A stretch of 64,000 bases of DNA, taken from the NCBI RefSeq assembly GCF_013204845.1, contig NZ_JABMKY010000011.1:1-64000 (forward strand), read 5' to 3'. The stretch comes from Paenibacillus qinlingensis. Lineage in GTDB: Bacteria; Bacillota; Bacilli; Paenibacillales; NBRC-103111. Position numbers and translations under genes: made by a program. A model generated the notes under the pieces. That model worked only from the letters and a program-made list of their open reading frames with translations. It did not search any database and was not told where the DNA came from. Positions 33,501 through 42,400 of the stretch are shown in pieces. The first letter of the stretch is position 1. The number at the start of each line of letters is the position of its first letter.

Positions 33501-36500
33501 TGGACATGCAAACGGTAGTGAATCCAGCAACCGCTGGAATCAAAGGATTTTCTGCACCGGGCTTTGCAACGAAAGGCGACATCAACCTTTTTGAAGTCGT
33601 CAAAGGAGCAATTGGCACGTACTCTTTTAATCAAAAGGGATTCAACGGTGCTATTAAAGGAACAGTGTATGTTCCAAAAGGGATTCCGCGTATTGGCGGA
33701 GCAACCGTGAGTAACGTTGCGCTTAGTGTAAATGAAAAAGGCATTAATGGTACTTTCAGACATAACGGAGTAGGCGCTAATCTGAAGTATACATTCAATA
33801 ACAATACGATTCTGTTCGAAGTGGAAGCAGAGCCGCCTAAGAAGTCTTGGTGGGAAAAAGGTCTGGATTTCGTGAACAATGTTTCTGATTTTATGGACGC
33901 AGCAGAACCATGGCTGGACATTGCGGAAGAATTGTTCCTAAGGAATACAGATTCGGGCAAAACGTTGAATGATGTTAGAATTGCTTCTGCCAATCCGCTG
34001 AAACGAGTCTTTGATCTAACACCGGTTAGTTTGTCTTTCCAACCGGATGAGTCAGTTCATATCGATGCGAAAGCGCGCATTGTGAATGGACAGCTCACGT
34101 CAGTGGGTCAAACGCCTCTGATCACAACAGAAACGAATGCATCAAGCGGGAAGTCGACAGCTACTTTTACGGTAGATCGTTCCTACACGGCACTTATTGC
34201 CTTAAAAGGAGATCAACGAACTGCTGCACTAAAAAGTACCGCATCTAAGCAAAGTTATGAGCAGACCGTGTATCCAGAAATCAGCTATGATGCTGACAGC
34301 CAAATGACTTATATGCGTGTAGCGTTGTTTGCAGGCAAATGGAGTCTGACAACAAGCGGTAATAGTCATATCCAAGTGAATGAACTGTTATTTGCCAGCG
34401 AGGCGCTGAAGTTGGATGAATTGGCGAAGCTGTGGTCGCTAACACCAGATCGCTCGGTTACTTCTCTTACAGTGACAGAGCGTGGAAGCTACGTCCTTAA
34501 AGTTGGTGAAGCTCAAGGTGATATTATTGTCTATAAGCCAGATGGACGGCCTTATAGTTTACAGACATCACAGAACGAACCAGATTGGAATGCTTTTGAA
34601 GATAAGGGTTACGTGTACACTTTGGTGGATGCGGTTGAGGCAGGAACTTGGATGATCAGCGCAGGCACAAGTCCAAGCGCCGTATTAAACAGCGTACCGT
34701 CCAAAACGAAAATAGAGGATGTTCAGCAGTGGGTGCAAGATCAAGTTTATCCTACCGTGTTTGACATGACTCAGACAGATAATGGCCAAGCGATCGTAGA
34801 GATTTATGGCGCAAATGAACAGACCAAACTGTACACGCCAAAAGGTGATCTTTACACGCTTCAACCTAATAAGAGTTTGCCAGGAATGAATGTTCTGTAT
34901 GATGAATCGCAGCAAAAGAAAACAATTTTCCTAGACGATGTTGATTTGAAGGGACAGTGGAAAGTTGTAAGCAACTCTTATACAAGTGTTATTGCCTACA
35001 AGTCAACTAGAAAGTTCAAGTCAATTAAACCATTGGCGATGGAAGGTCGATTCAGCAAATATCTTGAAATTGCTGAGAATGGCAATTATATGCTAACGGT
35101 GAGCGGCGGCAATGCTGATACTGTCATTACAGCACCTGACGGTTCGCCGTACACACTGAACTTCGATGCTCCTGATGGTAACGCCTATTTACAGCCGGCA
35201 TCAGACCGAGTTTCAAGTTCAAACTCAAGCGGAGATCCGCTCCAACAGACGAAGATCTCCACACCAAATCCAGTGAATGATGGCAGGGATACACTATATG
35301 TGTCGCTCCTGAATGCGTCAGCTGGTAAATGGATAATTCAAAACGCTACAAAAGTTGATCTGCAAATTCAAAAATTAATTCCTCTGCCTGAAATTAAAGC
35401 TTCAGTGAACGCTGTGGCTGGCGTGGAAAATCGTATTCAAGTATCGTGGTCTATGGAGAATGCATCGTCTGATGCGCAAGTAACCATGATGCTAACAGAC
35501 AGTGCTGATCAATGGGTTGGAGAAGTTATTCAAAGCGGGTTGCCATCATCCGGCAGTAAAGCTATTGATCTTCCGACTTCCTTGATGCCTGGAACTTATT
35601 CTCTTTCTGTTGTAGGCGAAAGTGCAGATAAAGCACCTATCCATGTTATTACGGAAGCAACTGTAGAGGTGACTGCTCCTATTTCGCTAAGTACACCTGA
35701 GCAGCCTGAGGTGCTTTCTACTGGAAATGGAGAAATATCCTTGCGTTGGGCTTCCATTGCAGGTGATGTGACAGCTTATCGCATTTGGGCTAGTGAAAGC
35801 ACGAGTGGCAAAGCTGCAGTTCCAATCATGGATCTGCCGCCTCAAGCGGGAAGTGAACAGAATGCTGTTATTACCGAGTTAACTTCTGGTAAAAAATACG
35901 ATATCTCTGTCTCAGCTATTGGTAATGAGCAAGGACATATTGTGCTCAGCCCGACGTCTTCAAGTGTATTGGCAGATTTGCCAGTTCCACAACCGCCAAC
36001 GTTATCAGTTGCGATTGATGCTGGCGCAAAAGCAGTCGTAGAACAAGCGTACACATCATACGACGGAAATAAAGAGAAGTTGATGCTTACTGCAGCCGAA
36101 CAAGCCTCCTTGAAGGTGAAGGCTGATCAAGACGCTACTGTGACTTTGTTCGTAAACGGACAGCAGCTTGGCAGCAATGAACAAGTAACAGCAGGAGGAA
36201 CTGCCACATTTGTTCTGCAAGATCTGCTTGGAGTTGCGGTATTGAAAGAACGGGAATATAACGTGTTGGTTGAATCTGCGAATGAGCGCGGTGACCGCTC
36301 TACGGCATACCGCAAAGTGTTCGTTGACCGTACTGGACCGATGTTGATCGCTTCCGGTGGCAATGACGCGCAAGGCAAGCCCATTTCCCTGAATGGTATT
36401 ATCACAGATATGAGCAGAATGTATATAACTGGTCAAACGGATGCGGGAGCTAAGCTTGTGGTGAATGGTACGAATGTTCCCTTGGATGAAAAAGGCAAAT

Positions 36501-39193
36501 TCTATTACTACGCACCATTAGCGTGGGGAGCATCGACGGATCGCGTACAGTTTAAGATGACGGCTACGGACGGGGTTGGCAACAAAACCGAGTATGGATT
36601 TGAGATCATTCGAGGTATACCTGAGGCGATTCCGGCAACTCCTAGCGATCTTGCGGCACTGACAACAGGCAATGCGCAGATGAGTGCGCCGTATCAATTC
36701 GGTACAACCGCATATCAAGCAGTAGCTTATTCAGACAATGTTCGTGTGTATGCAGTTCCGATGGCTGCTACTTCGGTCGTGACGATCGACGGCACAACAG
36801 TTCCAGAGAGCGGTTATGTTGATGTTGAAGTACCTGCTGCTGGAAAATCGGTATCCATCAAAGTTCATTCTGCTAGCGCAGGTGATAAGTTCTACACACT
36901 AACTCTTGATGGAACAGGTTCCAAAGAAGCATTATTGACAACATTGAAGTTGAATAATGCGACGGCATCGCAACCGGGAGATGTACTTCCGGCGAAAGCC
37001 TTCACAGGGACGGAAGAAAACTATGCCGTTTATGTGGATAATACCGTGGACACGGTAACCTTGACACCTGGTGCAATCAAAGCCGGTTCAGGCATTAAAG
37101 TCAAAGGTCAATCCGTTCAGGGCGGGCAAGCTTCTCAGGCGATTCAGCTGCAAGTTGGCGAGAATCAAGTCCCAGTGGTTGTGACCTCACCAGACGGATC
37201 GCAAACACGTAACTACCAAGTAACTGTAGTTCGAAAAGAAAGCGGTAATGCGCAATTGCAAAGCTTGGGACTTGCTACTGACGGAGCTCAGGTGTTAGCT
37301 GACTTCAACCCAGCCGTATCCAATTATGAGGTTCTTGTACCTTATACAGCTGGTGAGTTTAAGCTTCTGCCAGTTGCTGCTCAATCGGATGCAGTCATCT
37401 ATATCAATGGTCAAAAGGTAACGAACGGAACAGTCTTGTCGCTTCCATTTACGAAGGAGGCACAAACCTTTACTATTAAGGTGGAAGCTCAAGATGGTAC
37501 CGCGCTCTCCTATGCAGTTTCTGTATTGCGTAAGCAGACAGTGCCTGGTCAGCCGCCATTACTGGCGAGTTTAGAGGCAGATACATTGTTGGAAGGTGCT
37601 TTCACGCCATACAAGCTTAAATACGGAACGCTTTCAGTAACTGAAAGCTACAACGCGTCTATTAAGGCAGTTACCAATGATCCAGAGGCGACTGTAACGG
37701 TGCGGAATGTAAAACGTAAAGGCGGCGGTACTTTTACTCCTGCTATTGAAATTGGAAACAATACCATTATCGTCAATGTGGAATCAGCTGATCTGAAGTC
37801 CTCTCAGACATATTCCGTCGACGTAAAACGTGTACAGGAATCTAGTGATACTAGTATCCGCCAAACGACTGTTGCAGGAAGTTCGGGAGGTTGGACATTC
37901 CAAACCAACATCGTGCGAACCCAATCGGTAGATCGCAAAGCGCTGGATACGGTGAAGTTGAGTGTCACAGATGCAAATAAGATCTTGGAAAAAGCTGCAG
38001 AGAATAAGGATCATGTTGCTCGCATCTATGTAACGGACTTACCAAATAGTCCTGCAGATGAGCGAATTGTCAGCTTAAATGCTGAAACGGTAAGCTTGCT
38101 CGCGGATGGTGGGATGGCGCTACAGTTGGTGCTGCCTGATGGACAGATCACCGTATCTGCAGAGTCATTACAGCAAATGGGCAAAGACGGAAAAGATGCT
38201 TACTTCCGAATTGTTCCAGTCCGTGCTGAGGCTGAGCGCAGCGAAGTAGCAACACGCGTGCAATCCGCTGAGCTTGTACTCAAAGATGCAGAAGGTCGAT
38301 CGGTCACCATAATCGGTCAACCTGTTAAGATTGAGACCAACTATTCGGGATACAAGACGGAAGTCGTGTTCCCGCTGAATAACTTGAGTTTGCCGGCAAA
38401 CGCAGCGGCGGCCAAACAAGTACTGGATGGGCTAGCTGTGTACATTGAACATAGCGACGGCGAAAAGGTGCTCAAGCAAGGAGAAATCCGTTATGATGCG
38501 GATGGCAAACCAATCGGTATTGCTATTGAGATAAGTAAATTCAGTACGTTTACCATTATTCAGAAAAATGGAGCGGGAGCGCTGAAACCTTATTTGTCCG
38601 GTTATCCAGACGGCACATTCCACCCTTCGCAAGCCATTACGCGTGCGGAATTGGCGACAATTTTGAATCGTATTGGCGCTGCTAAGTCCAATAATGCATT
38701 GGCTTCGGCACAACCTAGTGGTTATCCGGATGTTGCCAAAGGTCATTGGGCTGCAGAAGCCATTGCCAATATGCAGCGCGCAGGTGTTATGCTCGGCGAT
38801 GACACCGGATTCCGCCCTAATGATGCGATTACCCGCGGCGAGATTGCCAGCATCGCTGCTAGGCTGCTTCCAGTTGGAGCAGCTGGAAACACTGCTAATG
38901 CAGGTTACAGCGATACGCAAGCACACTGGGCTTTCGAAGCGATTAAGCAAGCTTCGCAAGCAGGTATTTTGCAGGGCTATTCCGACGGCACCTTCCTGCC
39001 GGATAATCAATTGAATCGTGCGGAAGCAGTGACGATATTAAACCGATTGTTCGGGCGACCGACAGCCGACGTTAAGTCATCAAGCTGGCCGGATGTACCG
39101 CAGGAGCATTGGGCACTGCGTGAAATTGAATCAGCCTCCGGCACCGTACAAGTGTTGTCTGATGGCAGTGTATATGTGGTACCTAGTCATTAA
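30545..39193 (+). CDS. Giant SLH-anchored Kelch/Fn3/cadherin-like cell-surface protein, 2882 aa
   Basis: A signal peptide (LLIAALLLQFIPFLHGGSSV) is followed by Kelch-type propeller repeats (about residues 55-440), with recurring LLFGG and DTWLWDG motifs. A long beta-rich middle (about 560-1700) has no recognised family. An Fn3 domain lies at about 1718-1810 and three cadherin-like beta-sandwich repeats at about 2128-2430. A module shared with the protein at 39451-44148 (about 2435-2677) precedes three SLH domains (GYPDGTFHPSQAITRAELAT and others) that bind pyruvylated wall polymer. TTG 30545 follows AAAAGAGGAATAAACG. The 240-base leader has inverted repeats near 30428-30451 and 30456-30475 but no clear promoter. 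No catalytic site is visible; adhesion or polymer binding is inferred. Confidence 0.88.
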   Translation: MNRRRKAGLAKLLIAALLLQFIPFLHGGSSVAQAKDVAPGTNTVLQNTYGPATKITDYTWQRVTTNLSPGARQGAAMVFDEMVENVVMFGGQGNSGLFDETWIWNGYEKTWQELQHLTPSPSKRKGAAMAYDPATGKVLLFGGEGQSGTLLGDTWLWDGIDAKWEQVQGLTDSPIARGGAQLAYNGDQLILFGGYSGSGSSKHLQDDTWLWDGTGWTQATPADKPPAEYGGQMAFDGKTAVLYGGNSGSITKEYTSEGTKTTKTITHDDSSPLLWKWDREANNWTSIAGPEGYGRWGQAMAYDGRRVVFFGGERDYVHTYTNELVSRLKLPSSTYPPTRGSMAYGWNGTKWETAPLKFSTGVMYKSNMDDKGKVYEVQGKPNQVPFPLTNANMAFDGKNFIMFGGNRDEIMIMDMVFGAKVGAEPAAIMNETWLYGYTPPTAPGVKLTVDPILQFDPKHTNDIVSVITNVYDDGTKDITARGVEYREYFPSDGTTAEKFGDWVKVPYTGTEEGTSSFTVELKGLTWHQEYETRGYATNEIGKSYTEIKRFIMKDDPSMVKPDVDIDRVGASVLHVKDKMRLVAIGVGIPNLLRKPLADIHYYLQGKDGTQYPLIYNIINERQLELTWKDELPPGKYDIHLEHDFYEDYVFTEGLMITALDFYKPRNFARVDVPSSSASNEADSLGLQGPFTETPEEPGLYTLNDTTEPVIINDSVMFKGTSLKVDKTKQPATITGDGRLYVNGGGALGSNVSYTIHEGPFTITSDKFALDLSGSQATDYLNMDMPVKASSFIFTKDGLRLTGDLEIGLQVGTQKVKETVPFDGLQFRNNRFDLSGTYTMKNSFQVGPIKASDTKFVVESRIPYVGVQGTGSLPDTNLSFDLNMKTKQGRLDAVSFGMYKKVKLASTGLQVNYLFGNVDKLAEKSQIPQKFSVTGSVNDLIVPEMKHPQANYKFNLIGTDSIDMNLSNYGFNGSGIEYYYWLPVKNMDMQTVVNPATAGIKGFSAPGFATKGDINLFEVVKGAIGTYSFNQKGFNGAIKGTVYVPKGIPRIGGATVSNVALSVNEKGINGTFRHNGVGANLKYTFNNNTILFEVEAEPPKKSWWEKGLDFVNNVSDFMDAAEPWLDIAEELFLRNTDSGKTLNDVRIASANPLKRVFDLTPVSLSFQPDESVHIDAKARIVNGQLTSVGQTPLITTETNASSGKSTATFTVDRSYTALIALKGDQRTAALKSTASKQSYEQTVYPEISYDADSQMTYMRVALFAGKWSLTTSGNSHIQVNELLFASEALKLDELAKLWSLTPDRSVTSLTVTERGSYVLKVGEAQGDIIVYKPDGRPYSLQTSQNEPDWNAFEDKGYVYTLVDAVEAGTWMISAGTSPSAVLNSVPSKTKIEDVQQWVQDQVYPTVFDMTQTDNGQAIVEIYGANEQTKLYTPKGDLYTLQPNKSLPGMNVLYDESQQKKTIFLDDVDLKGQWKVVSNSYTSVIAYKSTRKFKSIKPLAMEGRFSKYLEIAENGNYMLTVSGGNADTVITAPDGSPYTLNFDAPDGNAYLQPASDRVSSSNSSGDPLQQTKISTPNPVNDGRDTLYVSLLNASAGKWIIQNATKVDLQIQKLIPLPEIKASVNAVAGVENRIQVSWSMENASSDAQVTMMLTDSADQWVGEVIQSGLPSSGSKAIDLPTSLMPGTYSLSVVGESADKAPIHVITEATVEVTAPISLSTPEQPEVLSTGNGEISLRWASIAGDVTAYRIWASESTSGKAAVPIMDLPPQAGSEQNAVITELTSGKKYDISVSAIGNEQGHIVLSPTSSSVLADLPVPQPPTLSVAIDAGAKAVVEQAYTSYDGNKEKLMLTAAEQASLKVKADQDATVTLFVNGQQLGSNEQVTAGGTATFVLQDLLGVAVLKEREYNVLVESANERGDRSTAYRKVFVDRTGPMLIASGGNDAQGKPISLNGIITDMSRMYITGQTDAGAKLVVNGTNVPLDEKGKFYYYAPLAWGASTDRVQFKMTATDGVGNKTEYGFEIIRGIPEAIPATPSDLAALTTGNAQMSAPYQFGTTAYQAVAYSDNVRVYAVPMAATSVVTIDGTTVPESGYVDVEVPAAGKSVSIKVHSASAGDKFYTLTLDGTGSKEALLTTLKLNNATASQPGDVLPAKAFTGTEENYAVYVDNTVDTVTLTPGAIKAGSGIKVKGQSVQGGQASQAIQLQVGENQVPVVVTSPDGSQTRNYQVTVVRKESGNAQLQSLGLATDGAQVLADFNPAVSNYEVLVPYTAGEFKLLPVAAQSDAVIYINGQKVTNGTVLSLPFTKEAQTFTIKVEAQDGTALSYAVSVLRKQTVPGQPPLLASLEADTLLEGAFTPYKLKYGTLSVTESYNASIKAVTNDPEATVTVRNVKRKGGGTFTPAIEIGNNTIIVNVESADLKSSQTYSVDVKRVQESSDTSIRQTTVAGSSGGWTFQTNIVRTQSVDRKALDTVKLSVTDANKILEKAAENKDHVARIYVTDLPNSPADERIVSLNAETVSLLADGGMALQLVLPDGQITVSAESLQQMGKDGKDAYFRIVPVRAEAERSEVATRVQSAELVLKDAEGRSVTIIGQPVKIETNYSGYKTEVVFPLNNLSLPANAAAAKQVLDGLAVYIEHSDGEKVLKQGEIRYDADGKPIGIAIEISKFSTFTIIQKNGAGALKPYLSGYPDGTFHPSQAITRAELATILNRIGAAKSNNALASAQPSGYPDVAKGHWAAEAIANMQRAGVMLGDDTGFRPNDAITRGEIASIAARLLPVGAAGNTANAGYSDTQAHWAFEAIKQASQAGILQGYSDGTFLPDNQLNRAEAVTILNRLFGRPTADVKSSSWPDVPQEHWALREIESASGTVQVLSDGSVYVVPSH

Positions 39194-39208
39194 TAAGTTG
39201 TAAACACG

Positions 39209-39245
39209 AAAGCCCATGAGTCTAATACACTCATGGGCTTTTTGT
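39209..39245 (+). terminator. Rho-independent terminator
   Basis: AAAGCCCATGAGT and ACTCATGGGCTTT pair perfectly over 13 bp around CTAATAC, followed by TT and T-rich sequence. It ends the giant surface-protein gene. Confidence 0.92.
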
Positions 39246-39384
39246 ATTTTGAATAGTAGAGAGAGTTGTATAGATTGAATGATTAATTTGAACAGGATAG
39301 TTGAATATTGACGAGGAAGATATGTTTTGAAAATGGAGTCCTGATTTTGTAAATCATTCCCATGTTTGTTGACTGTATTGGGTA

Positions 39385-39430
39385 TCAGAAAAAGGCAACC
39401 GGATGGAGTTGATCGGCTGCCCCTTTCTGA
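39385..39430 (-). terminator. Rho-independent terminator of the GH27/SLH gene
   Basis: On the minus strand AGAAAGGGGCAGCCG pairs with CGGTTGCCTTTTTCT around about 11 bases. It lies 20 bases past the gene's stop and faces the terminator at 39209, insulating the two convergent genes. Confidence 0.8.
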
Positions 39431-39450
39431 TGTTTGTATTGCGATTGGGA

Positions 39451-42400
39451 TTATTTTACAAATTTCTCTCCGCCTGCCGCTGACGGCTCAAACGCATGGC
39501 TGACGGAAGCTTCCTCAATGTCATAAGCTGCCCAATGATCGTCCGGGACATCTGCCCAAGGAGAGTGCTTCACACCGTAAAGAGGTCCTCTACCGAGTAC
39601 ACGATTGATTACGGCGACAGCTTCTGCACGCGTGAGCGATTTGGCAGGGCTGAACGTGCCATCTTCGTAGCCTTTCAAGAAGCCTGCACCTTGAGCAGCT
39701 TTAATAGCATCTTCTGCCCAAAGTCCGGCCGTATCAGTAAAGCCAGCCCCAGCCTCTGTAAGGCTCACCTCGAATCGTGCAGCAAGAGCTGCCATTTCGG
39801 CCCTGGTGATCGGTTGTTCTGGTTTGAATGTCCCGTCTGCATAACCTTGCATGAATCCCATTCGTGATACTTGGGCGATGGCGTTGTAAGCCCAATAATC
39901 TGTTGCCATGTCAACATATTCGCTGCTGCTGCCTGATTCCTGCTTGGTCGCTATACGCGAGAGAATCATAGCCATTTCTGCGCGAGTAATGTGATTGTCC
40001 GGATGGAACAAGTTGTTTTCGTAGCCTTGGATGTACGGTTCATGCGAGAAGGATAATGTCTTGCCATCAACCTTCAGAAGCGCATACGTACTGAATTTAC
40101 TTGTCGTAAATTGAATGCCGCGACCGCCTTCGAACGTTGTGACGATACCTTTTTTAAACTCCATAGTACCATCGCTATGTTCGATGTACACACCGATTTG
40201 CTGAATATCGGCATCACTCAAATCTCCTGGGAGCGGGAGGATGAGGGTAACCTCACGATTCTGCAGGTTAGTCACAATGTCTACTGGACGGCCAACCAGC
40301 ACGGCTTTTTTGCCGCCAACAACGCTCAGCACGACAGTCGCCGCATTGGCACGTTGTTCCAAAGCTTTACCTGCATTCGAGGATTTTACGGGAACAAGGT
40401 TGAAATAAATGTCATCCTTCAAACTCTTCAGCGAGTCGTTCGGAATTTGAATTTTGACATTAGCTGTATCCAGGTCTAGGCCAAGTCCGCTGTCACTTAA
40501 CAAACTGAGCGAATCTTTATTCACTACAATATTGGTTAAGGCCACGTCATCTTTGTTAGCGGGAAGGGAAATGACAGCAGATTTGGCGCCAGAAGTATGG
40601 GATTTTTTTATTAACATTTTCGTATTGTCACTCGAAAGCTTGACTTCCTCTTTGCTTGAGCCATCAGCTTGTGTCGTGCGTACGATATTTACTGCGCTGG
40701 TGTCAGTACCGCCACCTACAAAGCCACCGCCAGATTGCGGTGCAGATGGTGAACTCTCAACCGTAGCAATATCGAATTTGAACGCATCTACAAGCATATA
40801 GCTGCCTGACTTTTTGACCGCTTTCAGGGTGTGAAAGCCTTTGGAAAGTGAAGAGATATGGTAAAGACTATTTCCGGCACTTCGAGTGGTCGAATGGGCA
40901 TTGATGGTATCCATCAATTGATTATCGATATAGATATCAATGTCACCCAATTCCGGACCTGTTGGTGAGAGGATCTCAATTCCGCTTCCTGTGAATGTAT
41001 AGAGGAAGGAGTCTCCATTCACGGACGTTACATGAACATCATCCGCATAATCACCTTGAAAAGCAAAAGTAAGCTTCAAGTTACCGACAGTTTGAACAGC
41101 AAGGTACTCTTTTTTAATCGTCACTGTATGGCCGTTAATTTCATAATCGGTTGGAGTAACGAGTGCAGTGGTGCCGTTGGAAATGCTGCGCAAACTCTGA
41201 ACGTTGCCGATGATGTTAACGCTCACATCTGCGGCTGTTTGTTTGTTGAAGTCAGCGGCAGAGATGTCAATGAGGTCAGATTGCTGTACTTTAAGCGCAT
41301 CAAGCAGCATGAACTGTCCAGACTTTTTGACGGCCTTCAGCGTATGAATGCCAGGTGTCAAGTTCATAACGGTGTAGACTTCCTTTTGAGCATCGTTATG
41401 CGAATTCGCTCCGTACGTATGAGCAGTTCCGTGTAATTGACCATCGATAAAGATATCCACATCGCCCTGGCCCTGATCGATTTCAGTTATATAGGTAATG
41501 CCAGTGCCATTAAATGTATAGGTAAAAAAGTCGTTATTTTGCTCTACATAATGAACGTCCTTGCCGTAATCGTTAAAAGGACGGTTTGTACTGCGGTTCC
41601 AAGCCCCAGTGAAGTGAATATCCGGGTTGTCGTCGTTGATGTAGGTGAATCTTCCAGGGGATGCCGAGTTGCTGACGGTTATAGCCAGCGTTTGCGGTAT
41701 ACCCGAACTGAACATGAAAGTCAAATTCGTTAGTCCAACAGGCTGTCCGGTCAAATAGGATTTCATAATTTTCACCACACCATTAGTAACCGTATAGTCC
41801 TGTCCAGACGTTAAGGTGGCTGGGCCGTTCATAATACCTGTCAAAGTGTTACTGCCGCCAAGTGTTAGCGTGGCAGAGACGTCCGCTTGTGCGGATGTTT
41901 TCTTGTCAAAGACGGCGGTTGAAGGATAGAGCGACGTTCCAGTAACTTCGATTGTGAGAGATTGCGAGTCACCGCCTGCAAAAAAGAAGTCTAGTTGGAC
42001 CGCGCTCCCCGAAGGCTGCTGGAGTAGGTATTCTTTTCTAATCGTTATAAGATTGTGACCAGTTATCGTGTAGTCTGTGTTTAGCTGCAGCGTGGTTGAG
42101 CCATTCTTAATGCCTGTCAGCGAGCTATCGCCAAAGAGAAGACTAGTGGTGATGTCAGCAGGTTGATCTTTGTTAAAATTGTTCGCGGAAGGTTGGCCTA
42201 ATAACGTTTCGGTAGTCACTTTCAAAGCGTCCAGGATTAGATAATGCTGACCGCTTCCGTTTCTTACTACTCTCAACGTGTGCGTACCCTGCGGAAGATC
42301 GGCGATACGATAGACTGAATATTGCCCCGACTGCTGCGTACTTTCTGTGTCCACAGTTCCTTTCGGCTGTCCATCGATGTAAACGTCCATCCGTCCATTA

